Positions 1 to 8,700 of a stretch of DNA of 11,659 nucleotides are shown here, piece after piece. The notes beneath the pieces are model-generated. The model ran no database searches. It saw nothing but the letters and a program-made list of their open reading frames with translations, and was not told the origin of the DNA. Numbering within the stretch: the first letter of the stretch is position 1; every line of letters begins with the position of its first letter. Position numbers and translations under genes: made by a program. The DNA lies in NCBI GenBank assembly GCA_028565635.1, contig JAOXYB010051413.1, positions 1 through 11,659 of the forward strand, read 5' to 3'. Source of the DNA: Phoronis ovalis (taxonomy: Eukaryota > Phoronida > Phoronidae).

Positions 1-2340
1 GTACTCGCAAAGTGCTTATTAATTGTTTATTAAAAGGAAGACAGTTTGTCAGTACTTAATTGTTAGGAAGAATGCGTTTCTAATCACATTGTCTCTTTCT
101 GGCTTTGCTCATAATTTGCCTTGTAAGTATAATTTTTTCATGAAGCCATGTATAAACAGAAAAAACATCATGAATATTATATATAAAGAAGTAAGTAACC
201 TTCCACCAGTGACGTAGCCACCCACAGCCAGCACTTTAAAGATCTTTAAACTTCCTGTTTTAGAATTATAAATGAAATTTTATATAATAGCTTACGTAAT
301 ATACCTTGTTAAAACTGATCTATCTTGTTGGAACTGTTACACGCCAGTCAGTTATATTTATGGTGAATTATACCCTGCCACAGTCATTTATCTATTTATC
401 CGTTTACAAGATTTTGCAAGTTAACAAGACAGTAGATCTGTTTCGTTGAACAGTTGCCTGGCAGAAGACGTTGCATTTTATCTACTGGGAATATACGGGG
501 CGATCACAAATTAAACTTACCTAAATAACGTTTAGAAATTTCATGTTTCACTTAATTTCTCCCCTCCTCTCCCCGGTTTCAAGTGAACTCAGGGCTAAAC
601 TTCGCAACCTATTTAGTGTCAGTGAATAAGTTTCCAAGATACAAACCGCAGTCATCATCGATAAAATTCACTTCTTTATAATTCATCAGTTCATCATCAT
701 TACTACTTATAGTCACAAAATGTCTCAAATTGGACTCAACAGCATCAAGGGTTGCGCAACTTGATAAATATATAAAATATCTTAATATTTCTTCTTTCTG
801 CGCCACTCAGCTATCTCCACTTGAGCAGTATGATCTGAATCAATGTGACGTAGTTAACACAATACCGATTTATGCAGTGATTATTTAGGCAAAATGACCA
901 ACAATCTTCCCGCTGTGTCTAGATAGTTCTGCTACATATTTTTGTGTTTATCTTCGTATTAAAATATACATTGCTGAATTACAATTTATATAAATACGTA
1001 TTGACACCCATCACGTTTCTAAACCCATAAGTTTATGGATTACAAAAACTTTGCTTAGTTTTTCACAAAACTGTGTACTCAGTATCTTTATTGTCCTTTC
1101 ATAGTTATAATACCGTTAGTTTGTCGAGAAAATATTATTCTACGGGAATATAAACCAGTATTTGCATTAATGGACCCATTATTATTGTATACTGGCAGAT
1201 TACAAAGACAAGAAATGTGAACTCATACTTGCTGGCGCATAAGATTTCTTGTGCTTAATACTTATATTAAACATCAAATTTCTTTCATGTTTTTGATGTG
1301 ATGACCTGCGTAGTAAGTTGCTCTATAGGTATATACTGCCATCTGACTAAATGTAATCTTCGCGTGAAGATACTAAGTGCACGAAATTCTCCGTGGCTGA
1401 AGCACGTACACATCTACTTTAGGTTATTAAATGGAAATTGGTAAGTAGTATGGCGAAAAGCAATTTATAGAGTTTAAGAAAACACTATGGAAGACATGGA
1501 ATGGTACAAACGGGATTCAATAAGATCAATGATTGTACAGTTACAATTAGCTCCCCTGAACACCTTGGGATTCACTAGAGGAACATTTCTAAACTAGCTG
1601 AACCCGATTATAACTTTCGTTATGTATAAAATTTTAGTAGGATAAAAAAATCTATTTGAATATGTACAAAACTATTATTGATATTAAATATTATTGATAA
1701 TCCAAACGCAGTATGATCAGTCTCTTCCAAAATGACGCCTTGTGCGGAACCGTGACAGAGAAAGATCTTTTGAAGAAATTCCAAAACGAATTTGGTATCA
1801 CTACCTCTAAGAAAACAGCATGCTGAAATGTATTCATAAACATGTTAAGTAGTTGTGTGTAGTTGTGGGACAATTTACAATAGTTTTATTATACATGTAA
1901 ATACTTAAATTGAAATTCACTATAAGCCATTTTTGATCCGTTGGCAGTCCCCAATTCTCACCACATATTGACTAACGCTAATTGTGTAAAGACAGTGTTA
2001 AGACAGGCATGGTTTCATGTACACAAACGTTAAATATGTGCTGGTTTTGTTGTTACTTTAAATTTATGAAAATACGTGACAGTTACTATAAATAGAAGAT
2101 AAAATACAAATAAACGTTTATTATGTTTTATGCTGGTTTATACTGACCAGCATAATTAATTTAATGACCTGATAACGTTTTAGCACTGTGGAATTATTAT
2201 CTCTGCAAGGTACAATTTAAAAAAATAAGTAAATCATGCTTTTAATAAATTTTACAGAGTTCAACCTTTTGAAGGGTTAGTGAAGAATGTGATAAAATTT
2301 GCAATATTGATTTTTTAGTTTATAATAAATCGAGCACCTG
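1..2340. other. intergenic, no supported gene
   Basis: I see no gene here that I can support. The short open frames in this stretch lack recognisable motifs and convincing splice sites. The region is AT-rich. It contains a perfect 10-base inverted repeat at 2128-2155 (listed separately). The 12-base string GTGACGTAGCCA at 209-220 recurs at 2363-2374 near the channel promoter, and TGACGTAG also occurs at 846-853. These CRE-like octamers may be chance or weak regulatory sites. Upstream exons of either neighbour, or exons of an unseen gene, cannot be excluded by eye. Confidence 0.6.
2128..2155. repeat. perfect 10-bp inverted repeat (hairpin)
   Basis: TTATGCTGGT at 2128-2137 is matched by its exact reverse complement ACCAGCATAA at 2146-2155, leaving an 8-base loop that a T-G pair could narrow. 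It lies about 200 bases upstream of the probable channel promoter. Its function is unknown. It could be a cruciform, the relic of a small inverted-repeat element, or a dyad binding site. Confidence 0.6.
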
Positions 2341-2350
2341 TATTGAGCCA

Positions 2351-2371
2351 CTGCGCATGCCTGTGACGTAG
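2351..2371 (+). promoter_or_regulatory. candidate promoter motifs (NRF-1-like and CRE-like)
   Basis: CTGCGCATGC at 2351-2360 resembles the palindromic NRF-1 site TGCGCATGCGC. It is followed three bases later by TGACGTAG at 2364-2371, a CRE-like octamer. Such GC-containing motifs stand out in this AT-rich DNA and lie about 450 bases upstream of the channel start codon, a plausible core-promoter position. The assignment is motif-based only; no TATA box was identified and the transcription start is unknown. Confidence 0.35.
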
Positions 2372-2619
2372 CCAGTGATTTCACATCAGAAGAAGGCGAC
2401 TGATGAGGAATAATTTAAGCGTATGATAAGTGTAAATATGACTATATTTAACGAGTGTATTCGCAGTAATTGAACTAACGTGTTAACGTAGATATTGAAA
2501 TATAAATGTGCACTATATTTTCAACAATAAGGCGTGTAGTAGAAATTCAACAAGAGTACACATTCGACCTTTTGAAGTAGATAACATCTTGGCAGTCATC
2601 TGCAGCAGACAGAATAATT

Positions 2620-2725
2620 ATGGCGGCGGTATCTATTTTCCTTGTGAAGCAAACAGTGTGAAATGAAGACTTCAGTATCAGTGTTAAATTGCTGTCGATT
2701 TAATTATTAAATGACACTCGTTTGA
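2620..2725 (+). promoter_or_regulatory. three consecutive upstream ORFs in the channel leader
   Basis: Three short ATG-initiated frames follow one another almost without gaps: 2620-2661 (13 residues, MAAVSIFLVKQTV), 2663-2710 (15 residues) and 2711-2725 (4 residues). The first ATG has A at -3 and G at +4, a strong context. It also lies within ATGGCGGC, the core of a YY1-type site often found at promoters. All three end before the channel ATG at 2814. If the leader is transcribed from upstream of 2620, they would be expected to reduce channel translation. That this stretch lies in the mRNA is an inference. Confidence 0.4.
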
Positions 2726-2813
2726 AAGTTTTTTTTACTTCAACTGTAAGTAAGAAATAACCTCATTCTATACTGATTTGTAAGTAGCTTTTGGAAATAA
2801 CCGTAAAGGCATC

Positions 2814-3096
2814 ATGCAGAAGCAAAATGTAAGGACTTTGTCGTTGATCGTCTGCACATTTACCTATCTATTAGTGGGTGCTGCTATTTTTGATGCTCTA
2901 GAATCGGAAAATGAACAGGAAGATAAAAGGAAACTGACTCAAGACATAGACAAATTTAAAACAGATCATGGAATTGATAAAGAAGCCTGGGAAAACATAA
3001 CTCGAAATATTTTACAATACAAAACTCATCATGCGGGTATTCAGTGGAAATTTACTGGTGCATTTTATTTTGCACTAACCGTAATTACAACCATAG
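2814..3096 (+). CDS. TASK-like channel, coding exon 1
   Basis: This exon encodes residues 1-94 plus the first base of Gly95. It covers M1, the extracellular cap and pore helix 1. It ends ...ATAG followed by the strong donor GTAAGT at 3097-3102, and the frame runs into a stop (TAG) if unspliced. The exon phase (one base left over) matches exon 2. Confidence 0.95.
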
Positions 3097-4540
3097 GTAA
3101 GTAGTTCTTACTTGAGAGCGAAGGCCTAATGTTAGTGTAATAAAACATGTTATTAGTATCACAAATCAAAATTAAATCATAGTGTATGGAATTTCTGTCT
3201 TATGTAGCGCTCTCTGGTGGCTGCAATCAAAATTATTGTGCTGGCTCAAGCTTGGAATAAATTGTTTTGGCAATGGAAAATTCGTGGGAAAATCAGACTG
3301 AATTCCAATGCTATATTATTATATTATTTATTACGTACTGGAAGTTTGGTCTAAGTGTGCTTATTTTCGAAGATTCCAGAGTTTAAATACTAGTATAATT
3401 TATTGGTTTTCGCTTTGCACGTAAACATTCATTGAACATTGCTGTTAAATATCGTTAAACACAGCTGTGTCAATCAAATAGTGAACTCAGCTATGAACAC
3501 AGAATACAATCAAATACATTTCTACATTTGACTAAGAGGACAAAATCAGATACTAATGCTTCGTGGTAGTTAATTACCAATATTTACGTAAAAATATGAC
3601 TTTAGCATCCTTTGTTTTAGGATATGGGTTCAGTTCGCCAAAGACATTAGGCGGGAAAATGTTCTGCATGGGCTACGCTTTAATAGGAATTCCTCTCAAC
3701 TTGATAATGTTTCAAAGTATTGGAGAACGACTGAATAATTTTATTACATTTATTTTAAAAAGTGTGAAGAAGTGCTTTAAAATGAAGAGAACTGATGTTT
3801 CCCACACAAATTTAATAATTGTTGCCATTCATTTATGTACTCTTGTTTTAGCAGGAGGTGGTCTTGCATTTACAAATTTTGAACCTAAATGGGACTATTT
3901 AGAATCTTTATATTATTGCTATATTACTCTCACAACAATAGGATTTGGAGATTTTGTTGCATTACAACAGGAAAAAAGTTTGCAGCAGAGACCCGAATAC
4001 GTGGCGTTCTGCTTAATTTTTATTTTATTTGGTTTAGCTATTTATGCTGCTGCTATTAATTTACTAGTTTTACGTTTTATGACTATGAATATCGATGAAA
4101 CAGAAGGAGAAAAGGAAATAGAAGGGATACTAAACGCTACAAATATGTCAGAAACCGATATTATCCCAGCGACAACGGTAAAAGTTCAATCGAATGGTAC
4201 TGTACATACAGGTAGAGGAATAGGAAATCATAAATCTTTTGAAAATGAAGAATTGTTGCTGAATTATGACGACCATGATAGACATTCAGTCTGTTCTTGT
4301 TCTTGTTATAGCCTTCGAAGTAAAGGTATAAACAAACCAAAGCATTACACTGTTAAGCGATCTCCAGGTACAATTGAACACCTGTTACCAAAAACTAACG
4401 CAAACGGTGTGGACGCGGTTGTAGGGAATAACGTACATACAGCAACGATAAATTCAGTAAGGCAAGAACTTTATAATTCTGCAGAAGATTTAAACGCAGC
4501 ATATTTTGAACAACTGCAGCAAAAGAGGGCATCCGTTTAA
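2814..4540 (+). CDS. TASK-type two-pore-domain potassium channel (KCNK3/KCNK9-like), two coding exons
   Basis: The spliced product, join(2814..3096,3621..4540), is 400 residues; human TASK-1 and TASK-3 are about 394 and 374. K2P channels form plasma-membrane dimers that carry background K+ current. The start is secure: MQKQNVRTLS... aligns with TASK-1 from its first residue, and an in-frame TAA lies upstream. M1 spans about residues 8-28. The extracellular cap has an N-glycosylation sequon at N61 and a conserved H72. Pore 1 is TTIGYG (92-97) and pore 2 is TTIGFGD (199-205). M4 ends in the TASK-specific VLRFMT gate motif (244-249). The cytosolic tail carries a CSCSCY cluster (319-324) and ends KRASV, like the 14-3-3 binding end of TASK-1/3. 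The TASK proton sensor His98 is Phe98 here. The intron interrupts the first GYG codon, which I recall as a conserved position in this family. Family assignment is very secure; exact orthology is not. Confidence 0.96.
3097..3620 (+). other. TASK-like channel intron 1
   Basis: A 524-base intron with donor GTAAGT and acceptor TTTGTTTTAG at 3611-3620. It splits the first selectivity-filter Gly codon (G|GA) and is AT-rich. I see no RNA gene, repeat or additional exon inside it. Confidence 0.93.
3621..4540 (+). CDS. TASK-like channel, coding exon 2 (terminal)
   Basis: This exon encodes the last two bases of Gly95 through Val400 and a TAA stop at 4538-4540. It begins GATATGGG, restoring the GYG filter. 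It contains M2, M3, pore 2, M4 and the whole cytosolic C-terminus. The open frame extends upstream to 3563, but that part is intron: it lacks TASK similarity and is bounded by the acceptor AG at 3619-3620. Confidence 0.95.
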
Positions 4541-4766
4541 CGTAAAAAACACATTACACGTTTTTGTGTTCGCGCTATATACAATATTTCGCGTTCTAAT
4601 GAGATTATGATCTCGAAATAGTCGACTTTAATTAATGGATGAATTCATTAATTCTTAGCACGTAAGGCATATTGCAAATGAAGTTATAAGGTGTTTTACA
4701 ACTGCATTCAGCTACATACCTCGTCAAAGACTTGTTTTGTCCTGTATAACCTGTCCTTAGGTTGTT

Positions 4767-4960
4767 GACGTTATTGCAAATCTAAACGCATTGTCAAAAT
4801 TACTTTTATTACCTAAAAAGTGTATTAACTTTGTACATGTATGTGTGTGTGCGTGTGTGTGTGGACGTAATTGAAAATTTAAACGCATTGTCAAAATTAT
4901 TTTTATTTCCTAAAAATTGTAATAACTTTATATGTGTATGTGTGTGTGTGTCTGTGTCTT
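4767..4960 (+). repeat. imperfect 97-base tandem duplication ending in TG microsatellite
   Basis: Copy 1 (4767-4863) and copy 2 (4864 to about 4960) share the order GACGTnATTG, AAACGCATTGTCAAAATTA, TTTTATT, CCTAAAAA, TAACTTT and then a TGTGTG-rich tract. They differ by scattered substitutions. Each unit includes its own TG tract, so the duplication followed or involved the microsatellite. Open frames read here on either strand are artefacts of the (TG)n/(CA)n sequence. Confidence 0.85.
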
Positions 4961-5002
4961 TGTATGTATTTACATACGTATGTATGTGTGCATGTATGTA
5001 CA
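4932..5002. repeat. TG/TATG simple repeat
   Basis: After copy 2 of the tandem unit the sequence continues as a degenerate alternating purine-pyrimidine tract (TGTGTG, then TATGTATG with the palindromic TACATACGTATGTA). It is low-complexity and likely polymorphic in length. It lies just upstream of the putative channel poly(A) signal. Confidence 0.8.
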
Positions 5003-5027
5003 TGGCTTTTATATTTTTCATTCTCAG

Positions 5028-5033
5028 AATAAA
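5028..5033 (+). terminator. candidate poly(A) signal of the TASK-like channel
   Basis: AATAAA on the + strand, about 490 bases after the channel stop codon and upstream of an AT-rich stretch. It is the first canonical hexamer I found downstream of the stop. Cleavage would be expected about 10-30 bases later. Confidence 0.5.
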
Positions 5034-5040
5034 ATGATAT

Positions 5041-5634
5041 AAATATAATATTTTAATTATTTTACATGACAGTGTCAGGCTTTTAGTACTTTATCCTACT
5101 TTTTTAGAACTTCCGATTTAATTTCTATTTTTCCACCATTCATTCGACCAGCTGGTTTAAGATTCCAACAGTTAATATTCTTTTAACACTGACTTATTTC
5201 ACATTGCTGAATATTTTCGTGTAAACGAATGTCTGTTCCGTTAATTGGTAGTTTTTCTCGCATGCTATAAAAGAGACAATCAAATTACTTTGGCTATATT
5301 CTCATATTAAACCTGGATTCAATTTTAAATCAAATTTTACACATTGCAGATATCTGAGAATTAACATAGCTATGTGTTTTTAGTAGTAGTAGGCTTATTG
5401 TGTCATTATTTTCAGTTACTCACAGTTATATTTATATCTATTTATCTTGCAACACCTTGTAACCCCTCGAATTTTTCCATAATTTACATGTTCAGATTTC
5501 ACGTAGCACCTCCTCGGATTTAATGCATTTCACTCGAGGATTCATTAGATTCGGAGAAATAGAACTAATTCATACAGAAATAAATATATAGAAGATAATT
5601 CATAAAACAACCTGTACTACTCAAATATCGTAAC
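5041..5634. other. convergent intergenic spacer
   Basis: This is the space between the channel poly(A) signal and the SLC22 stop codon. It contains no coding frame that I recognise. For the minus-strand gene I found no canonical AATAAA close to the stop. The variant ATTAAA, read on the - strand at 5519-5524, lies about 110 bases past the SLC22 stop and is a weak candidate. The two genes therefore end within roughly 500 bases of each other, tail to tail. Confidence 0.5.
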
Positions 5635-5799
5635 CTACCAACAAGAACTCAATATATTTCTGTTTGGCATGTTCTCGGCATCCGTCAGTGTGTCCGGTAA
5701 AGCTTGGTTCCATGTTTCTGGTAAAAATATTGTCATAATTCCAGCCACGAGTGACAATCCTCCAAATACAATAAGTGGCAATGCAGCGCTAAAATCACC
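5635..5799 (-). CDS. SLC22-like transporter, coding exon 7 (terminal)
   Basis: This exon encodes the last 54 residues (508-561): TM12 and the family C-terminal motif FLPETWNQALPDTLTDAE, then a short tail ending SSCW and TAG at 5635-5637. The bases TTG|GTAGGT overlapping the stop resemble a donor. The true tail could therefore continue into an unseen downstream exon, but a complete ORF is the simpler reading. Confidence 0.85.
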   Translation of the reverse strand, partial: GDFSAALPLIVFGGLSLVAGIMTIFLPETWNQALPDTLTDAENMPNRNILSSCW

Positions 5800-8700
5800 C
5801 TTTAAAGCAAATAGGTGGAATCAATATACAAAACTATCATATGAACATGAAGCGTTGTATCCCATCTACTATAATGCCTATTCGAATTTTAATGGACTTT
5901 TGCGAATAGTTTGAGGTTCTTTTTTATACATAGTGCTGTGGTTTGTTAAAAAGTGAATTTTATCAATGAAACTACATATAAATGAAATTTTAGAGTTGAG
6001 AAGAGTTTGTTGCCATTATTCCGGGCCTCTATTTAGCTACTATGGGTAAAACTACGTAAAATTTCAATTACCAGTAAAAGGAAATATGGTGCTACTAATC
6101 CACCAATTCGCGAGGACATAGAACTAATTCCTAGACATAGGTTCCTTGAAATGGTAGGGTATATATGAGCTGTGACTGGATATATAATAGAGAATGCGAT
6201 GGCTGCTGCCATCTTCCCAATCATTGCTAGCACTGTGACAGCAGCAGCAAATTCTGTAATAATATTGCAATTTTGTAAGATTAGAAGGTAAAAGCAAATA
6301 ACAAATTCATTTCGGGGAAAGAATCACGGCTAGAAATGTATGTTGCCCTTTTGTCACATTGTGCATTTAAGAGACTTGTTGCAAGAAATTGACTTTGCAT
6401 ATGGTATATGGATACAAATGATTTTCCCATTCTTGACTTACGCAAGCAAAATGCGTTGTCAGAAAACATTGTAACTTTACGACTCGTGTACATAAGTATC
6501 TTTACAGAGTTGCAGAATCATAAGCATTCACGGAAATCGTAAGTATTTATACAGAATCGTAACTTTACGGTGTTTCAGACAGCAGATCCCTAGCCCTGCT
6601 CTGTTCGGTCACAAATCAAGCTTGTCTCATGCTTACTACAAATTGTTCGTGCACATGCAGTCAACCAGCAAACATTTTGCTAAGCCTAACAACAGCCTCT
6701 AAGGGTAATTGGTGGAAATACGAAGACAAATAGAAATATAATTAGGTGATTTGCCGATTGATTTGTTGCCTTTAAAATAATGCCATTCATTTTTGATAAA
6801 AAAGGACAGTTTCAAATTGAGATTTCTATCACTTTGTGCGAAATTATATCTACTTTCAAATATAAATTTTCCTTTGGTCGCACAAGAAAGAAAGATAAAT
6901 TAATGAGGAAAAGCATTTACACTTGAGACGATAGCTTCTACTTCTACTAGCAACCAGTCTATGTAAGTTATTGTGATAAGAAATCACAGAATTCGATACC
7001 ATGCACGAGCTGTATGAGTATTGTCTCATACACATGTATACATTTACTGATGGTAACTGGCATGGTTCTTGGCAGTTGGGTCTGAACGAAAGATTACAAA
7101 CTTAAAGCCAGCTCGAAATTCAGATTGATTTCCAGATTCAGAAAAAGGTAAAACATTAATAAAAATACGAGTTACATAAACATAATTATTCTGAAGTGAT
7201 TTTTTGAATATTGTTATGGATTAGTTATAACAAATTACCTAGCAAGAAGCAACCAGTGTATAATTTTGTTTAATTTTTAACAATGACATATTCCAATTTC
7301 CAAATTATTAAAAAAAAAGATTACAAATTAAGTACTTTTTGTAAAAAAAACTAGCCAGCAAGTGGCAACAGTTAAATATTAAGGAACGGTTTTTTTTCCA
7401 GGCAAGGTCGTACGTGTGTTTTAGAGGGCTTTTAACGTTTTACCTGGAAAACGCGCTATTTTTAGAATTTGCTCTAAATATTTCTTACATTGCACGAGTT
7501 GATCATTCAATTAGGTTTACCCGGAAAGACATTTTAACACGCTAGTAATTATAGTACACTTAAGGAGGCGAATATATACTTTCTTTTCATAAAGTCAAAT
7601 GATTAATATTAGCATATTAACATTTTCTAAATAATATAGGGTAAACATTATCTTCCCATCATCCGGTTAAAACAGACCATCCGTGTCAGTCATATAATCT
7701 AAAATAGTTAAAACGTTTTAACTTAAAGGGATTCTGGCGCTCTTTCTTGAGAATTGTTATAATCTATTAAAACACTAAATATCCAACCGCACATACCAGA
7801 GAATATAAATGAAAATAACATCATCCATGATCGGCTTTCTATCTGGTGAAAAGGTGTGTACAAGAAATATTTTATCAGACAATTTCCTACTTCAAATTTT
7901 TAAACCTGGAAATGAAACTAACTTTGTGTTGAATCTGAAAATGAATCTTATATGAATATGGATCTGACTTTATAGTTTCGTCCGTAGATTTTTTTTAGAA
8001 GCTTACCTTTTGGAACACTCGCCGTTGCTAACATCGCAGCACTGCATGTAATAAGTGAAAGCACCAGCGGAACTCGATGACTATATCTATGCATAAACAA
8101 TGACGATAATGCATAGGCGGGTACCTCTACCACTCCAGATATGAAGAAATTAATATAATCATTACCACTGAGATCTGACGTGTACAACGACGTACCATAA
8201 AAAATTGCAGATATAGAAAACCTAAAATGTTTACAAGACTACAAATTACGCATTCAAAGAATATGATAAATAAGAATGGTTTAAAGTTAGTCCTAAATAC
8301 CATATTTTCACAACTTAAACTCGTTCCTGATATGAAAAATTCAAAACTTAAATTGGCAAACCCAGACTGCAATATATCTAAAATAAGGTCTTTATTGATT
8401 AATATACGAGTTGATGGTAGATGATGTGATATGAATGTGGCGTTTTTGTATGTTTCTTTTCCTAAAGTTTCAAATGTGATTTTTCAGTTAGTATGACACT
8501 CACACTTACCATGTAAAATTCAAAAATGCTGTTCGTTTCATTAAGACACAAGAGCACAATATTTGGGTGAAAGCAGATTTTTGTCCATGCGTATTATTGT
8601 TAAGTCCAGTGGATGTTTTGTGAGCAGGTTCAACATAATTCTCTTGATTTTCTTTTATGTCATTAGTATCATAATCCACAGCTTTAGGCTCGTTTTCGTT

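Larger units (their letters stand above)
4541..5040 (+). other. probable 3' UTR of the TASK-like channel
   Basis: No coding potential was found. The stretch runs from the channel stop to a canonical AATAAA at 5028-5033, giving a 3' UTR of about 500 bases. It contains a small palindrome (AATTAATG at 4630-4637 paired with CATTAATT at 4646-4653) and the 97-base tandem duplication listed separately. The extent of the UTR is inferred from the poly(A) signal only. Confidence 0.55.

Noticed and set aside
609-806. Minus-strand open frame of 65 codons (contains ...NDDELMNYKEVNFIDDD...)
   Set aside because: It begins at GTG just after a stop, not at ATG. It has no clear acceptor or donor, no nearby poly(A) signal and no recognisable domain. 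A terminal exon of an unseen gene remains possible but unsupported.
1691-1873. Overlapping open frames: 60 codons on the - strand and a 37-codon ATG frame at 1713-1826 on the +
   Set aside because: Both look mildly protein-like, but neither shows a domain, repeat copy or splice context. They cannot both be real, and nothing favours either.
2744-2785. Donor-like GTAAGTAAG and GTAAGTAG in the channel leader
   Set aside because: Any intron from them to an acceptor before the ATG at 2814 would be too short, so a leader intron here is unlikely.
4809-5037. Open frames on both strands rich in Thr/His or Val/Cys
   Set aside because: They are produced by the (TG)n/(CA)n tract and the tandem duplication.
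5669-5914. 81-codon + strand frame beginning MFSASVSVSGKAW
   Set aside because: It is the antisense of the SLC22 terminal exon and intron 6.
6471-6569. Repeated 11-mer GTAACTTTACG in intron 5
   Set aside because: The similarity does not extend beyond the 11-mer by more than a few scattered bases, so no defined repeat unit can be claimed.
8127-8372. 81-codon - strand frame across intron 4 and exon 5
   Set aside because: It is out of frame with the conserved exon 5 reading; only the frame giving FYGTSLYTSDLSGN matches SLC22.
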